DNA of 64,000 bases from Capsicum annuum (Eukaryota > Streptophyta > Magnoliopsida > Solanales > Solanaceae), in NCBI RefSeq assembly GCF_002878395.1, contig NC_061117.1:222768034-222832033 (forward strand). Reading direction: 5' to 3'. Below are positions 35,174 to 45,303 of the stretch, piece by piece; the stretch's first letter is position 1, and every line of letters begins with the position of its first letter. Both the position numbers and the translations under genes were made by a program. Under the pieces are notes generated by a model. That model was not told where the DNA came from. It ran no database searches and saw only the letters and a list, made by a program, of their open reading frames with translations.

Positions 35174-36400
35174 ATGCCTCCACATCAAGCAAAAAGAAAT
35201 AATGGTGGTCAGCAACCTCAACCCGCTGACCCATTGAATGAAAATGTGTCTCATGCTAAATATCAGGCAGCCTTTCAAGTGCTGGCCCAGGTGTTACTGC
35301 AAATGTTTAGGCCAACTCGACCCCTGCTCCACAACAGAATGGAGGTGATTCAGCTACTGCCAGGATTCGTGACTTCATGCGGATGAATCCACCAGAATTC
35401 TATGGGTCCAAGTCTGATGAGGATCCACGATTGTTTTTAAAGTAGGTGCAGAAGATTACTCAGGTAATGCACGTATCTGAGGAATATAGTATGGAGTTGG
35501 TTGCGTATAGGTTGAAAGACCTTGATTATGACTAAGTTATTGCTTGAAGGAAAGGTAGAGGTGAGGGAGCTCTCCCTACAACTTGGCAAGAGTTCTAGGA
35601 TGCATTCCTGGATAAGTTTTTCCCTTTGGAGATGAGGGAGGCAAAGGTGGAAGAGTTTATGAACCTGCGACAGGGCTCTATGACTGTTAGGGAGTACTGT
35701 CTAAAGTTCAATCAGTTGGCCAAGTATGCTCCTGACTTAGTAGCTGATAATCGGGCTAGTATGAGTAAGTTTGTGACTGGAGTGTCTAGTTATGTGGTTA
35801 AGGAGTGTAGGTCTGCTATGCTGAATTGTTAGATGAATCTTTCTAGGCTGATGACTCATGCCCAACAAATTGAGGCAGATAAGATTAAGGAGAGAGATAT
35901 AATGAGAGGGAATAAGAGAGCTAGGTACGAGCAGCATGAATAGGGTCAGACTAGATCACAGGGAGGGAGTCGCCCTCAGTATCAGGATCATTCGTCTATG
36001 GCAGCACTGTCATCTGCTAGTGCTCCTGTGCCTAGAGGTAGGCAGGATCAAGGTAGCAGGTCATATGTATCCAGGTCCCAGTATAGGGCTAGTAGTAAGC
36101 CAAATCGTCCCCTGTGTCCTAAGTATGGTAGGGCTCATTCGGGTGAGTGTTGGGGTGAGAAGAGAGGTTATTTTTGATGTGGTGACATGGGTCACAGAGT
36201 TAGAGATTGTACACAGGATGGACAAGGACATCGTGAATATCGCCCTCAGACCCAGACTCAGACAGTTAGTGCTCCAGTTCCAGTGACTCGCCCAACCCCA
36301 GCTTAGGGTACCTCTTCTAGCAATGCTGGCGGGCAGCGCCAGAATAGATTCTATGCTTTACCATCCCGCCAGGAATAGGAGGACTCTCCCGATGTTGTTA
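35174..36400 (+). pseudogene. Tekay gag
   Basis: Starts at ATG 35174 (MPPHQAKRNNGGQQPQPAD), shifts frame once between about 35290 and 35350, then reads RIRDFMRMNPPEFYGS, ELVAYRLKDL, FLDKFFPLEMREAKVEEF and LRQGSMTVREYCLKFNQLAK, the capsid-like retrotransposon gag domain. Zinc-knuckle remains CPKYGRAHSGEC and CGDMGHRVRDC lie near 36117-36212, the first with C to Y. In-frame stops include TAG 35443, TAA 35533, TGA 35545, TAG 35596 and others near 35830, 35941, 36175 and 36304. Gag would package element RNA; this copy cannot. Confidence 0.82.
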
Positions 36401-36405
36401 CTAGT

Positions 36406-37732
36406 ATGCTTCGTATATTTCAGTTTGATGTGTATGCTTTGTTGGATCCTGGATCCAGTTTCTCGTATGTTACACCTTTGATTGCTGTGAATTTTGAAAT
36501 GAGTCCTGAGATTATTCCTGAGCCTATCCTAGTTTCTACCCCAATGGGTGATTTGATTGTTGCCCAGAAAGTATATAAAAAGTGTCTTGTTACCATTCTT
36601 CATAGAGTCTTGTTGGCTGATCTAATTGAGTCAGACATGGTAGATTTTGATGTGATTCTGGGTATGGACTGGCTGTATTCTTCTTATGCCTCTATTGATT
36701 GTCGAACCCGAGTGGTCAAGTTTCAATTTTCGGGTGCATCCATGTTTGAGTGGTCTGGGAATTCTGTATCACCCAAGACTCATTTTATCTCTTACCTCAA
36801 AGCTAGAAAGCTTATTTCTAAGGGGTGTATTTACCATTTAGTTAGATTCAAAGACACTAAGTCTGAGACTCCAACTCTCCAGTCTGTTAACATCGTCAGT
36901 GAGTTTTCTAATGTCTTTTCGGATGATCTCACAGGGATACCTCCTGATAGAGAGAAAAAGTTTGGGATTGATCTTCTTCCTAATACTCAGCCCATTTTTA
37001 TTCCTCCTTACCGTATGGTCCCTGCAGAACTTAAGGAGTTGAAAGAGCAACTCAAAGATCTACTAGATAAGGGTTTCATAAGGCCTAGTGTTTCTCCTTG
37101 GGGTGCTCCTGTGTTGTTTGTAAGAAAGAAAGATGACTCTTTGCGTATGTGCATTGTTTACCGCCAACTGAATAAATTCACCATAAAAAATAAGTACCCA
37201 CTTCTGAGAATAGATGATTTGTTTGACCAATTGCAAGGTGCAAGTTATTTCTCAAAGATAGACCTTCGTTCTGGCTATCATCAACTCAAAGTTAGGGAGT
37301 GTAACATCCCGCAAACCACTTTCTGAACTCATTATGGCCATTTTGAGTTTTTCATTATGTCTTTCGGGTTAACTAATTCCCCAGCAGCTTTCATGGACCT
37401 CATGAATCGAGTGTTCAAACTATATCTGGATATGTTTGTCATAGTGTTCATCGATGGTATACTGGTGTACTCCCATAGTGAGGATGAACATTCTAATCAT
37501 CTCCGAACTGTCTTGGAAACCCTTAGAGATCACAAGTTGTTTTCCAAGTTCAGTAAGTATAAGTTTTAGCTAAGGTCAGTTGCTTTTCTGGGTCATATCA
37601 TTTCTTCTGAGGGTATTAGAGTCGATCCCCAAAAGACCGAAGCTATTAGAAATTGGCCTAGACCTATTTCTTCGACTAATATCTGAAGTTTCTTGGGTTT
37701 AGCTGGCTATTATCGGTGTTTTATTGAGGGTT
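36406..37732 (+). pseudogene. Tekay protease and reverse transcriptase
   Basis: The longest surviving frame (36406-37326) starts in the protease ([14 protein letters not shown]), passes [12 protein letters not shown], and enters reverse transcriptase ([69 protein letters not shown]). A TGA at 37324-37326 stands where relatives have arginine. The frame resumes [20 protein letters not shown], then the catalytic box [10 protein letters not shown], where the family has two aspartates in a row (DD), so the second is lost. Another stop, TAG at 37567-37569, precedes [15 protein letters not shown] and a TGA near 37684. Confidence 0.85.
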
Positions 37733-37734
37733 TC

Positions 37735-38487
37735 TCCTCTATAGTGTCTCCTATGACTCGGATGACCCAAAAGAAAGTGAACTTCTTGTCGTCCAAATCT
37801 TGTGAGAAGAGTTTTCATGAGTTTTAGACTCAACTCACTTTAGCCCCTATTTTGACTTTGCCTGATGGTGTTGATGGTTTTGTGGTGTACTGTTATGCTT
37901 CGAGAGTTGGGTTGGGTTGCGTATTGATGCAAAAGGGTAAGGTGATAGCTTATGCTTCTATATAGTTGAAACCCCATAAGAAAAATTATCCCACCCATGA
38001 CCTTGAGTTGGCTGCTATTGTATTTGCTTTGAAAATCTAGAGACACTATTTGTAAGGTGTCCACTTTGATGTTTTCACTGATCATAAGAGTCTGCAGTAT
38101 GTGTTTACCCAGAGAGAATTGAATCTTAGGCAGAGATGATAGTTAGAATTGTTAAAGGACTATGATATGAGTTTACTGTACCATTCAGGCAAGGTCAATA
38201 TTGTGGTGGATGCCCTAAGTAGAGTGCCCATAGGTAGTGTTTCGCATGTGGTAGAAGGTAAGAAAGAGTTGGCTCGTGATGTACATCATTTGGCTAGATT
38301 GGGGGTTAGGTTGTTTGACTCTGCTGAAGGTAGTATAGGGGTTCAGAGTAGTTCCGAATCCTCCTTGGTTTCGGAAATGAAGGAAAAGCAATACTTAGAT
38401 GCTAGTTTGGTCATACTGAAGGAGTCAGTCAAGGACCAAAAAGTAGAGGTTTTATTCCAAGGGGGAGATGGTGTGTTAAGATTGTAG
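37735..38487 (+). pseudogene. Tekay RNase H
   Basis: LAPILTLPDGVDGFVVYCYAS, then GLGCVLMQKGKVIAYAS, HDLELAAIVFAL, FDVFTDHKSLQYVFTQ, LLKDYDMSLLYHSGKVN and VVDALSR. The family has aspartate in the first catalytic position (YCDAS), here tyrosine. Stops interrupt it near 37825, 37963, 38038, 38053, 38137 and at 38485. It would degrade the RNA strand during reverse transcription. Confidence 0.8.
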
Positions 38488-39441
38488 GGTAGATTATGTG
38501 TCCCGAATGTTGATGATCTGAGATAGAGGATTATGGCTCAAGCGCACGGGGCGCGATATTCTATTCATCCTGGTGCCACCAAGATGTATCGAAACTTGTG
38601 GGAAATCTATTGGTGGAGTGGCATGAAGAAAGATATAGCAACATTTGTAGCTAAGTGTGCAACATGCCAACAGGTTAAGGTTGAACACCAAAGAGCTGGT
38701 GGTATGATGCAAGAGTTTAGTATTCCCACCTGGAAGTGGGAAGAGATAAATATGGACTTCGTGATTGGTTTACCTCCTTCCCGACGCCATTATTATTCTA
38801 TTTTGGTTGTGGTTGATAGGTTGTTTAAGTCTACTCATTTCTTACCTATTCATACTTCATATACTGCTTAGGATTACGCTAGATTTTATATTCGAGAGCT
38901 AGTCAGACTGCATAGAGTTCCCTTGTCTATTATTTCGGATAGGGGTACTAAGTTTACTTCGCAATTTTAGAAAGCTTTTCAGAAGGGTCTTAGTACCCAA
39001 GTGCTTTTGAGTTCTGCTTTTCATCCGCAGACTGTTGGTCAGGCTGAGCGGTCCATCCAGACCTTAGAGGAGATGGTGAGAGCTTGTGCACTTGACATTA
39101 AGGGAAGTTGGGATGATCACTTACCGTTGATAGAGTTTGCTTATAATAGCAGTTTCTACTTTAGTATTGGCATGGCTCTATTTGAAGCCTTATATGGGAG
39201 GAAGTTTTGATCATCCATAGGTTGGTTCGAGGTGGGTGAAGAGGCTGTGAGTGGTCCTGATTTAGTATTTGAGGCTATGGAAAAATTTAAGTTGATCAGG
39301 GAAAGGTTGAAAACTGCGCAGAGTCGTCAGAAGTCATATGCGGATATTAGAAGGAGAGACCTTGAGTTTGAAGTTGGTGACCTAGTGTATCTAAAAATTT
39401 CACCCATGAGGGGGGTGAAGAGATTCAGAAAGAAGGGATAG
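38488..39441 (+). pseudogene. Tekay integrase
   Basis: Zinc-binding H-H-C-C region (HGARYSIHPGATKMYRNL, CATCQQVK), followed by the catalytic core: INMDFVIGLPPSRRHYYSIL, IISDRGTKF, SSAFHPQTVGQAERSIQ with the D-D-E residues visible, then LIEFAYNSSF and a C-terminal region, LEFEVGDLVYLKISP. Stops lie near 38524, 38869, 38968, 39208 and at 39439. Most stand where relatives have Q, W or R. Confidence 0.85.
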
Positions 39442-39464
39442 CTTAGTCCCATTATGTTGGTCCT

Positions 39465-39815
39465 TACAAAATTCTTAGCCGTGTTGGTAAGGTAGCTTAT
39501 GAGGTCGAGTTGCCTTCCGAGTTGTCCTCTATTAATCCAATATTCCATGTCTCCATGCTTAGAAAGCATATTAGCGATGCTGTGGTAGTGGATTCCTCTG
39601 TGAGTGCTGACATTCAAAAAAATCTTTCTTTTGATGAGATTCTTGATTTCAGTGTCCGAAGACTAAGGAACAAAGAAGTTCCCTTGGTCAAGGTGTTGTG
39701 GCGAAACCAATCTGTTGAGGGTGAAACTTGGGAAGCTGAGGCGGATATGCGATCCAAGTACCTGCACCTATTTTTCGCGAACTCCGATCAAGCTGAAGGT
39801 ACCACTCTTTCCTAA
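39465..39815 (+). pseudogene. Tekay integrase end and chromodomain
   Basis: After a frameshift near 39441-39470 the reading continues KILSRVGKVAYEVELP (from about 39469), NPIFHVSMLRKHI, FDEILDFSVRRLRNKEV and VKVLWRNQSVEGETWEAEAD. The last two form a chromodomain of the type fused to integrase in chromoviruses, which directs insertion towards marked chromatin. It stops at TAA 39813-39815. Confidence 0.8.
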
Positions 39816-40015
39816 ATCATGCACTTTTGATAAAAGTTGCAGCAGTTCAGCTGTCATTTATTATGTGTTCAGCTGTAGTTTCTTGAATTTATGAATTCTA
39901 TGTTGCATTCGGAGTGAGAAACAATGTGGTGATGAGTCTAACGAATGGTTTCAGCTGAATGCTCTATTCCCTATATAATCTTGGCATGTCTAGCGTCATT
40001 CGAGGACGAATGTTT

Positions 40016-40030
40016 CCAAGGGGGAGATGA
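40016..40030 (+). other. Tekay polypurine tract
   Basis: TCCAAGGGGGAGATGA immediately before the 3' LTR; the stem CATTCGAGGACGAATG (39997-40012) precedes it. Confidence 0.85.
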
Positions 40031-42116
40031 TTTAGTACCCCGGAAAATTTTTCATTGAAATTTTGTGCGTAAACGTGTTGGGTTCTATCTTCTAGAATGA
40101 ATTATAAATTTCCCATGTGGAATGCCTTAGATTATGACCCACCATTGCGTAGAGTATCTAATAAGATTTCCAACGATATATGGATCATCCAAAACGGACA
40201 CCCGAGCGACGAGTTATGAACATTCTGATCGAACCGTGAATTGTAATGAACAGTAAAACGTGCAGGAAAAAGTACTGAGGCCTGGCGTATTTTTACTCCA
40301 AATTTAAATGATCATAAGTCCTTGTACATAATGATCTAGGTGATCTACTATATATAAACGGAAAGCTATGCGAGTCCTCTTTCCATTGAAATTGGTTTCA
40401 TCCAATTTGTCTATCGGAGCAAAAAGTTATGGTCGATCTACTTCAGCCTATCAAAAGTGAATTTTTGGGACAACTTCAAACGATCATAACTCCTCGTACA
40501 CAATGATATGGGTGAGATACTATATATCAACGGAAATATATGAGATTTCTCTTTCTAATGAAATTGGTTTCATCCAATTTGGATATCGGAGTAAAATGTC
40601 ATGGTTGATCTACTTCAGACTATCAAAACAGTCCACCAAAGGACAGATTTGAGAATTATTTGATTTTTTAGGGGCGTTTTGGTCATTCCTCCTCACCCAA
40701 AACCCGTCCACATCCTATATTAAGGCCTATTAGAAGCATTATATGTTATATTTCATCAAATTTCGTCAAAAAGAAAACCCTATGCTCCTACATCCAACTT
40801 CAAGAACCTCCAAAGTTCACCATTAATTCTGTAAATTTATTCAAGATTCCAATTTCCTAGTTCAAGAAATTCAAGAAACTACAAAGTTCACCATTAATTC
40901 TATAAATTTATTCAAGATTCCAAGTTCCTAATTCTATTAATGGAGTTGTTTTGAACTCGAGTGTGAAAGAAATCCACAACGTGGTTGATTTTGATAGATG
41001 GGAAGCATGATGGCTCCAGATGTATATTTATATATTACTGAAATTGTTTTGTTGTGGATTGTCTTTGAAATGATCTAAGCTAAGTTTGGGGGAAATCTTT
41101 AGCACTGAGTGGGAAGTATAAAACGACCTTACTTCCCTAAAAATTCATGCCCCCATCAGAGTAAGAGTAAGGCTAAGGCTGATTTATATAGTGATCACTA
41201 GTTTGTGTGGATTTGATATCGATAGTCATACTCTTATGGCAAGGATAGGATGGCTTTCCCCAACGTGGGTTGTACGTTGGACTCCATGTAGCTCACATGG
41301 TTTATGTCGCTTATAGGATCTCCCAGTGTGTGTGTGTTTCCTTGTGTCTATGGTGAATGGTGAAGTGATTTGAAAGTGGAATTGTGAAAGTTATTTTTTT
41401 GAAAGATTTAAATGATATTTACATTATGAGAATTGATATTCTTGATGAACTGAAACTGATTGACAAATTATATGATGACTCACATGTGTTATTGTACTTA
41501 TTTCATCCTCTCATGATTATGATGATTTTCTTCGGGCTATGTGAGTCTTTCATACATCCTGCATATTTCTTATAAATATTTAGGATGATGATGTTTATAC
41601 AACTACATACACCCCTATATACTCGGTTCCTTTCCATGGTACTGACCCACATCTTCGGATGTGGGCTGTATTTTCTCAAAATACAGGTTCAGGTGCTCAG
41701 TTCCAGGTTCGACAGTGATTCTTCAGGCACGCTGTTCTATATCCTCTGTTGTGGTAAGTCCTCATGTTCCGAGGATATGATGTCTGATGTTGGTTTCACG
41801 GAATTGTTTATATTTGATAACTGAGTATGAGTCAGTTGGGGCATGTCTTAATGGCTCGCTAGTTTTATTGATTTTCTTAGAGGCTTGTCAGACTAGTATA
41901 GATGTTGGGAGTTGACTAATAAGTCGTATTTTGTTATCTTTCTGAAATTCTTTTATTCTTGGATGATGATTACTCTGTTGATATTGGAGGTTTATTTATG
42001 GAAACCTCGTTGATTTGTGTTGAACGGAATGAAAATAGCTCAAAGGGTTAGCTTGGGTCTACTCGTAGCCTCAAGCACCGAGTGACACTCCGGGACCCAT
42101 TTTCCGGGGCGTTACA
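40031..42116 (+). repeat. Tekay 3' LTR, 2086 bp
   Basis: Starts TTTAGTACCCCGG (mutated from TGTAATACC) and ends GGGGCGTTACA. It keeps the two 171-bp units (40299 and 40471) but lacks about 370 bp present in the 5' LTR (equivalent to about 33430-33830), replaced at 40860-40940 by a short local duplication. Confidence 0.85.
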
Positions 42117-43276
42117 ATATAATTTGTTAAAAAAGAAAGATTTGCATGAGATTAAGAGCTTTGACATGACCACCTTGCATTACTGAAAGTCTGACAAAGA
42201 GAGTTGCATACATGTTCTTACATGAGGTTTAGAGAAAGAGTTCTTTGAAATAATTTATTGATATGGTGGTCTTAAATTTATATTTTGAAAATAGAGATGG
42301 GAATATGTTAAAAATAGTGCAGAAATGTGACTTGCAAGTCAATGGTATGACGATACCATATAAATGTATACCATAATAGAGGTAGAGTTTTCAGAGTTTG
42401 TTTTTAGAGAATGAATATCTTAAAGAGTTAAAAATGGGCATAAAGACAGCTAGGTGGCTGCCTGAAGAGGGCTAGTGTTCAAGTAACTCTTAGCCTAAAA
42501 CCGTGATTTGTTGATTCAGGTATATTATTTTTAGGCTGCCGATGGCCGTGTGGCATAGCAGAGTCAAAGACTCCAATCCTTGCGGTACACTTAGGTTGGA
42601 GGCTTCCCCGCTGAGTCAATGGTAGATTTCATATAGCCCGTGGAATTTTAGAGTTGTAAGGTATACCACCGAGTGCAGAAGTAAAACAAAGAGTGTCACA
42701 GAGTTCAGATGATTTTACAGAGTCTTTCAAAAATGCCCATGAGGTTTTTTACTAGATGATATGCTTATGAACTCTTTTAAATTGCTCTCATATATGTTGA
42801 ATATAAATTATTATTTTGGATTTGCTTTGTGTACTAGTACAATTGTATGGACCCTCAACCTCCTAGGTTTGGAGGCTCAGTCTAGGGGTCTGGCTAATCA
42901 ATAGAGTATCCAGGGAGAAGTGATCCATGCAGTGGTGAGCCTTCTTTGTTCCAGAAGGCCTGTCATTTCAGATTATGTTATTTCTTTGTTTTGGTCTACT
43001 GGGGTCCTTGTCCCAGCTTTTCAGACAGTTATCTATAGATCATGTAGTAGAGATTTCACATACTGTTCCAGAAGTTGTTTAGTTGATTTTGGATTTCATT
43101 CCGTATGGTTAAACTAAATCTAGAGTATGACTATATTTTTGTATTAGATTATAATTCCATATTTTCTTTTATTATATGAAAGTTGTGAATGATTACTAAA
43201 TTAGATAGAATAGGATGTCCAGGCCTTCATGGTCCAGAATATTCGTCACGGCCAGGCCCTAGTTCGGGTCTTGAAA
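42117..43276 (+). mobile_element. Element D, 5' LTR (right part)
   Basis: Continues the LTR broken at 32584. Its end reads GTTCGGGTCTTGAAA, where the family has GGGTCGTGACA. Blocks such as ACCTCCTAGGTTTGGAGGCT (near 42860) and GTCTACTGGGGTCCTTGTCC match the same LTR region in A, B and F. A 65-codon ORF here (42920-43117) is without meaning. Confidence 0.78.
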
Positions 43277-44731
43277 AACTTGGTATCAAAGCACGGTTCA
43301 TGGTCCCAGGGTGTCTGCGAAATCGCATCGGGTAGAGTCTTATTTAATTGTGTATAGCATGCTACACTTATAAGTAGGAGGCTACTAGGCATTTAGGAAT
43401 GTTTCCCTTTTCTTTAGATTCTAATTCGTGCTTTGGTGTCTCCCATACGAAAGTAAAGTCATCCCAATTCTTTCCTTACTTTGATGTTCTCAGATATGTC
43501 TCATTGTTGAAGTGATTCAGGTGCAGAAGTCTAAAATATAAATGTTATAGTCCTTTCTGATTGAGCCATATAAGATTTTGAAATTGGGCAAGGACTTGTG
43601 AAAAGTCCGTTGTGCCTCAGAGTGTATTACTTCTAGTGTGAATTTTGATTCTGATGAAATCATACTTTTGAGCCTATGGTATTAAGTGTATTCAGTCCCT
43701 TTCAAAATTTTTATGTTGCAGATGTCATGCTTAAGAGGGAATGAGGGTAGAAGAATGTTGGAACTATATTCCCACCCGAGTAGTAGTATAAGTTAAAGTG
43801 TCAGTGTCATGACCTATTGGTAGTGAGACTAGACCAAGAAGTTGGTGATACTAAGTCACAAGGTTAGAATCAGAGTGAGGATAACTTTTGTGTAGATAAA
43901 TGTGTTTAGTTGAATAACTGATGTTTGAGGATGATTTACCCCTTTTATATTGATAGACTAATGTAGTAGCTAGTAGCATGTATGGATTGTATGGTAGTCT
44001 GTGGGGGAGTGTTTGACTCAGATTTTTTTATTCATACAGAGTAAGATATGTATTCTGAGATCATTGATTATTGTGTGTCAATTTTCTATCTCTTGTAACC
44101 TTTATCATTGTGTTGTTGAAAATCAAAGTCTAGTAGAGCCGTGTGGGGTCTATTTCAATTCACTAGCAACTTGATGTCCATCTTGTTGATTTTTTTGTTG
44201 GTTGGAACTGGGGGTTTAGAGGCATAATGGCAAGAAAAATAGTTAGGGTGATTTATTGAATGTATGTATAGCCAAACCTTTTTGCATGAGATTGAGTTGG
44301 TATTAAAGTGATACTTCCTTGTGTGTTAGTTTAATAGAAGGTAGAGAAGGAGGTATTAGCTAAGGTGAGTTGTTGTTTGCTCGAAGTATGAAAATGGCTA
44401 GATTAGCCAGTAAGTTATAAATTATAGACACAAGGTTGTTTGTGGAATTTGAAGGTAGTCTAAATGTATGCTTGGGTAAGTAAGTGTGATGAGAGAAGGT
44501 ATGTATAGATTTTGAGGCATAGCAGTGATGTCATGAAGATGTTTTAGTTGTGGGTTGTATCTAAATAAAGTGATATATTTGGGTAGAATATCCCAATTTG
44601 ATGGACTAGTATATTATGTTGCATTATTCATTGGTGGTAGATGATTGATGCTAGACTATAGGCTTGATGTGTTGAAATAGTGCGTGTTAATGAATTATAA
44701 TAAGGAAAACCGTAAGGTCATGATCGATTAT
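43277..44731 (+). mobile_element. Element D, interior (5' part)
   Basis: Begins with the primer site TGGTATCAAAGC (43281-43292), then the family leader motif (43332-43369) and one stem-loop (44130-44166). Non-coding. It breaks off at 44731 within a stretch equivalent to 49158 of A, where LTR fragment G starts. Confidence 0.8.
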
Positions 44732-45303
44732 TGTAATACACCGAGAATTTCAACTTATAGTAGAACCCTGTTTCAAGCTCGTTAGAAATAAAATTAGTGA
44801 TTTGGTAGCTACATGATCTAGCTTGATGAGTATTAGGGCCTCAAAAGTATCCTAGCTATTAGACGAATCAAAACATTCCTTACCGATTGAATTCTTGAGA
44901 TGGATATTGGTATGGTCAACTTCAAACAAGCATATCTCTCGTTATACAATGAATTTCTAAGCTGATGACCCACCAAAAGATAGATAATTGAATTAGCTTT
45001 CTAACTATACCAATTTTTCCAAAATCTTTATCGGAGCAAAGAGTTATGCCCATTTTACTCCAACGTATCAGCCTGGAAATTTCGTGACGACATTTTTTGA
45101 CGACTTGTCACAAGCCTAACGGCTTGTCACAAAACTCTTCACCATAAGCAGAAAGTCACAAAATCCAACATTTTATGATGACATTTTGTGATGACTTGTC
45201 ATAAGTTTGACGGCTTCTCACAAAATGTCGTCAACTTTATGCCGAAAATCATAAAATCCACCCTTTTGTGATGATATTTCGTGACTTGTCACAAGTCTGA
45301 GAC
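44732..45303 (+). mobile_element. LTR fragment G (first 572 bp of another LTR)
   Basis: Starts TGTAATACACCGAGAATTTC, a Ty3-type LTR start, inside element D. From about 45060 it holds degenerate tandem units of roughly 95 bp around GACGACTTGTCACAAG. It is cut at 45303 by element A; the rest of G should lie beyond the right edge if A inserted into it. Confidence 0.6.

Larger units (their letters stand above)
32585..42116 (+). mobile_element. Ty3/gypsy chromovirus, Tekay/Del clade, 9.5 kb, decayed
   Basis: Two LTRs (32585-34960 and 40031-42116), primer site 34965-34976, gag-pol remains with CCHC, protease, reverse transcriptase, RNase H, integrase and chromodomain in that order, and polypurine tract at 40016-40030. 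Both flanks carry ATATA (32580-32584 and 42117-42121), a perfect target duplication. The frame holds more than 20 stops and at least two shifts. The LTR pair is roughly 90% alike by eye in the first 260 bp. The chromodomain and overall order place it in the chromoviruses; the Tekay/Del call comes from protein wording such as CPKCGRAH-like knuckles and FDEILDFSVRRLRNKEV. Confidence 0.88.

Noticed and set aside
42920..43117. 65-codon ORF
   Set aside because: Inside the D LTR; no similarity and not open in sister LTRs.
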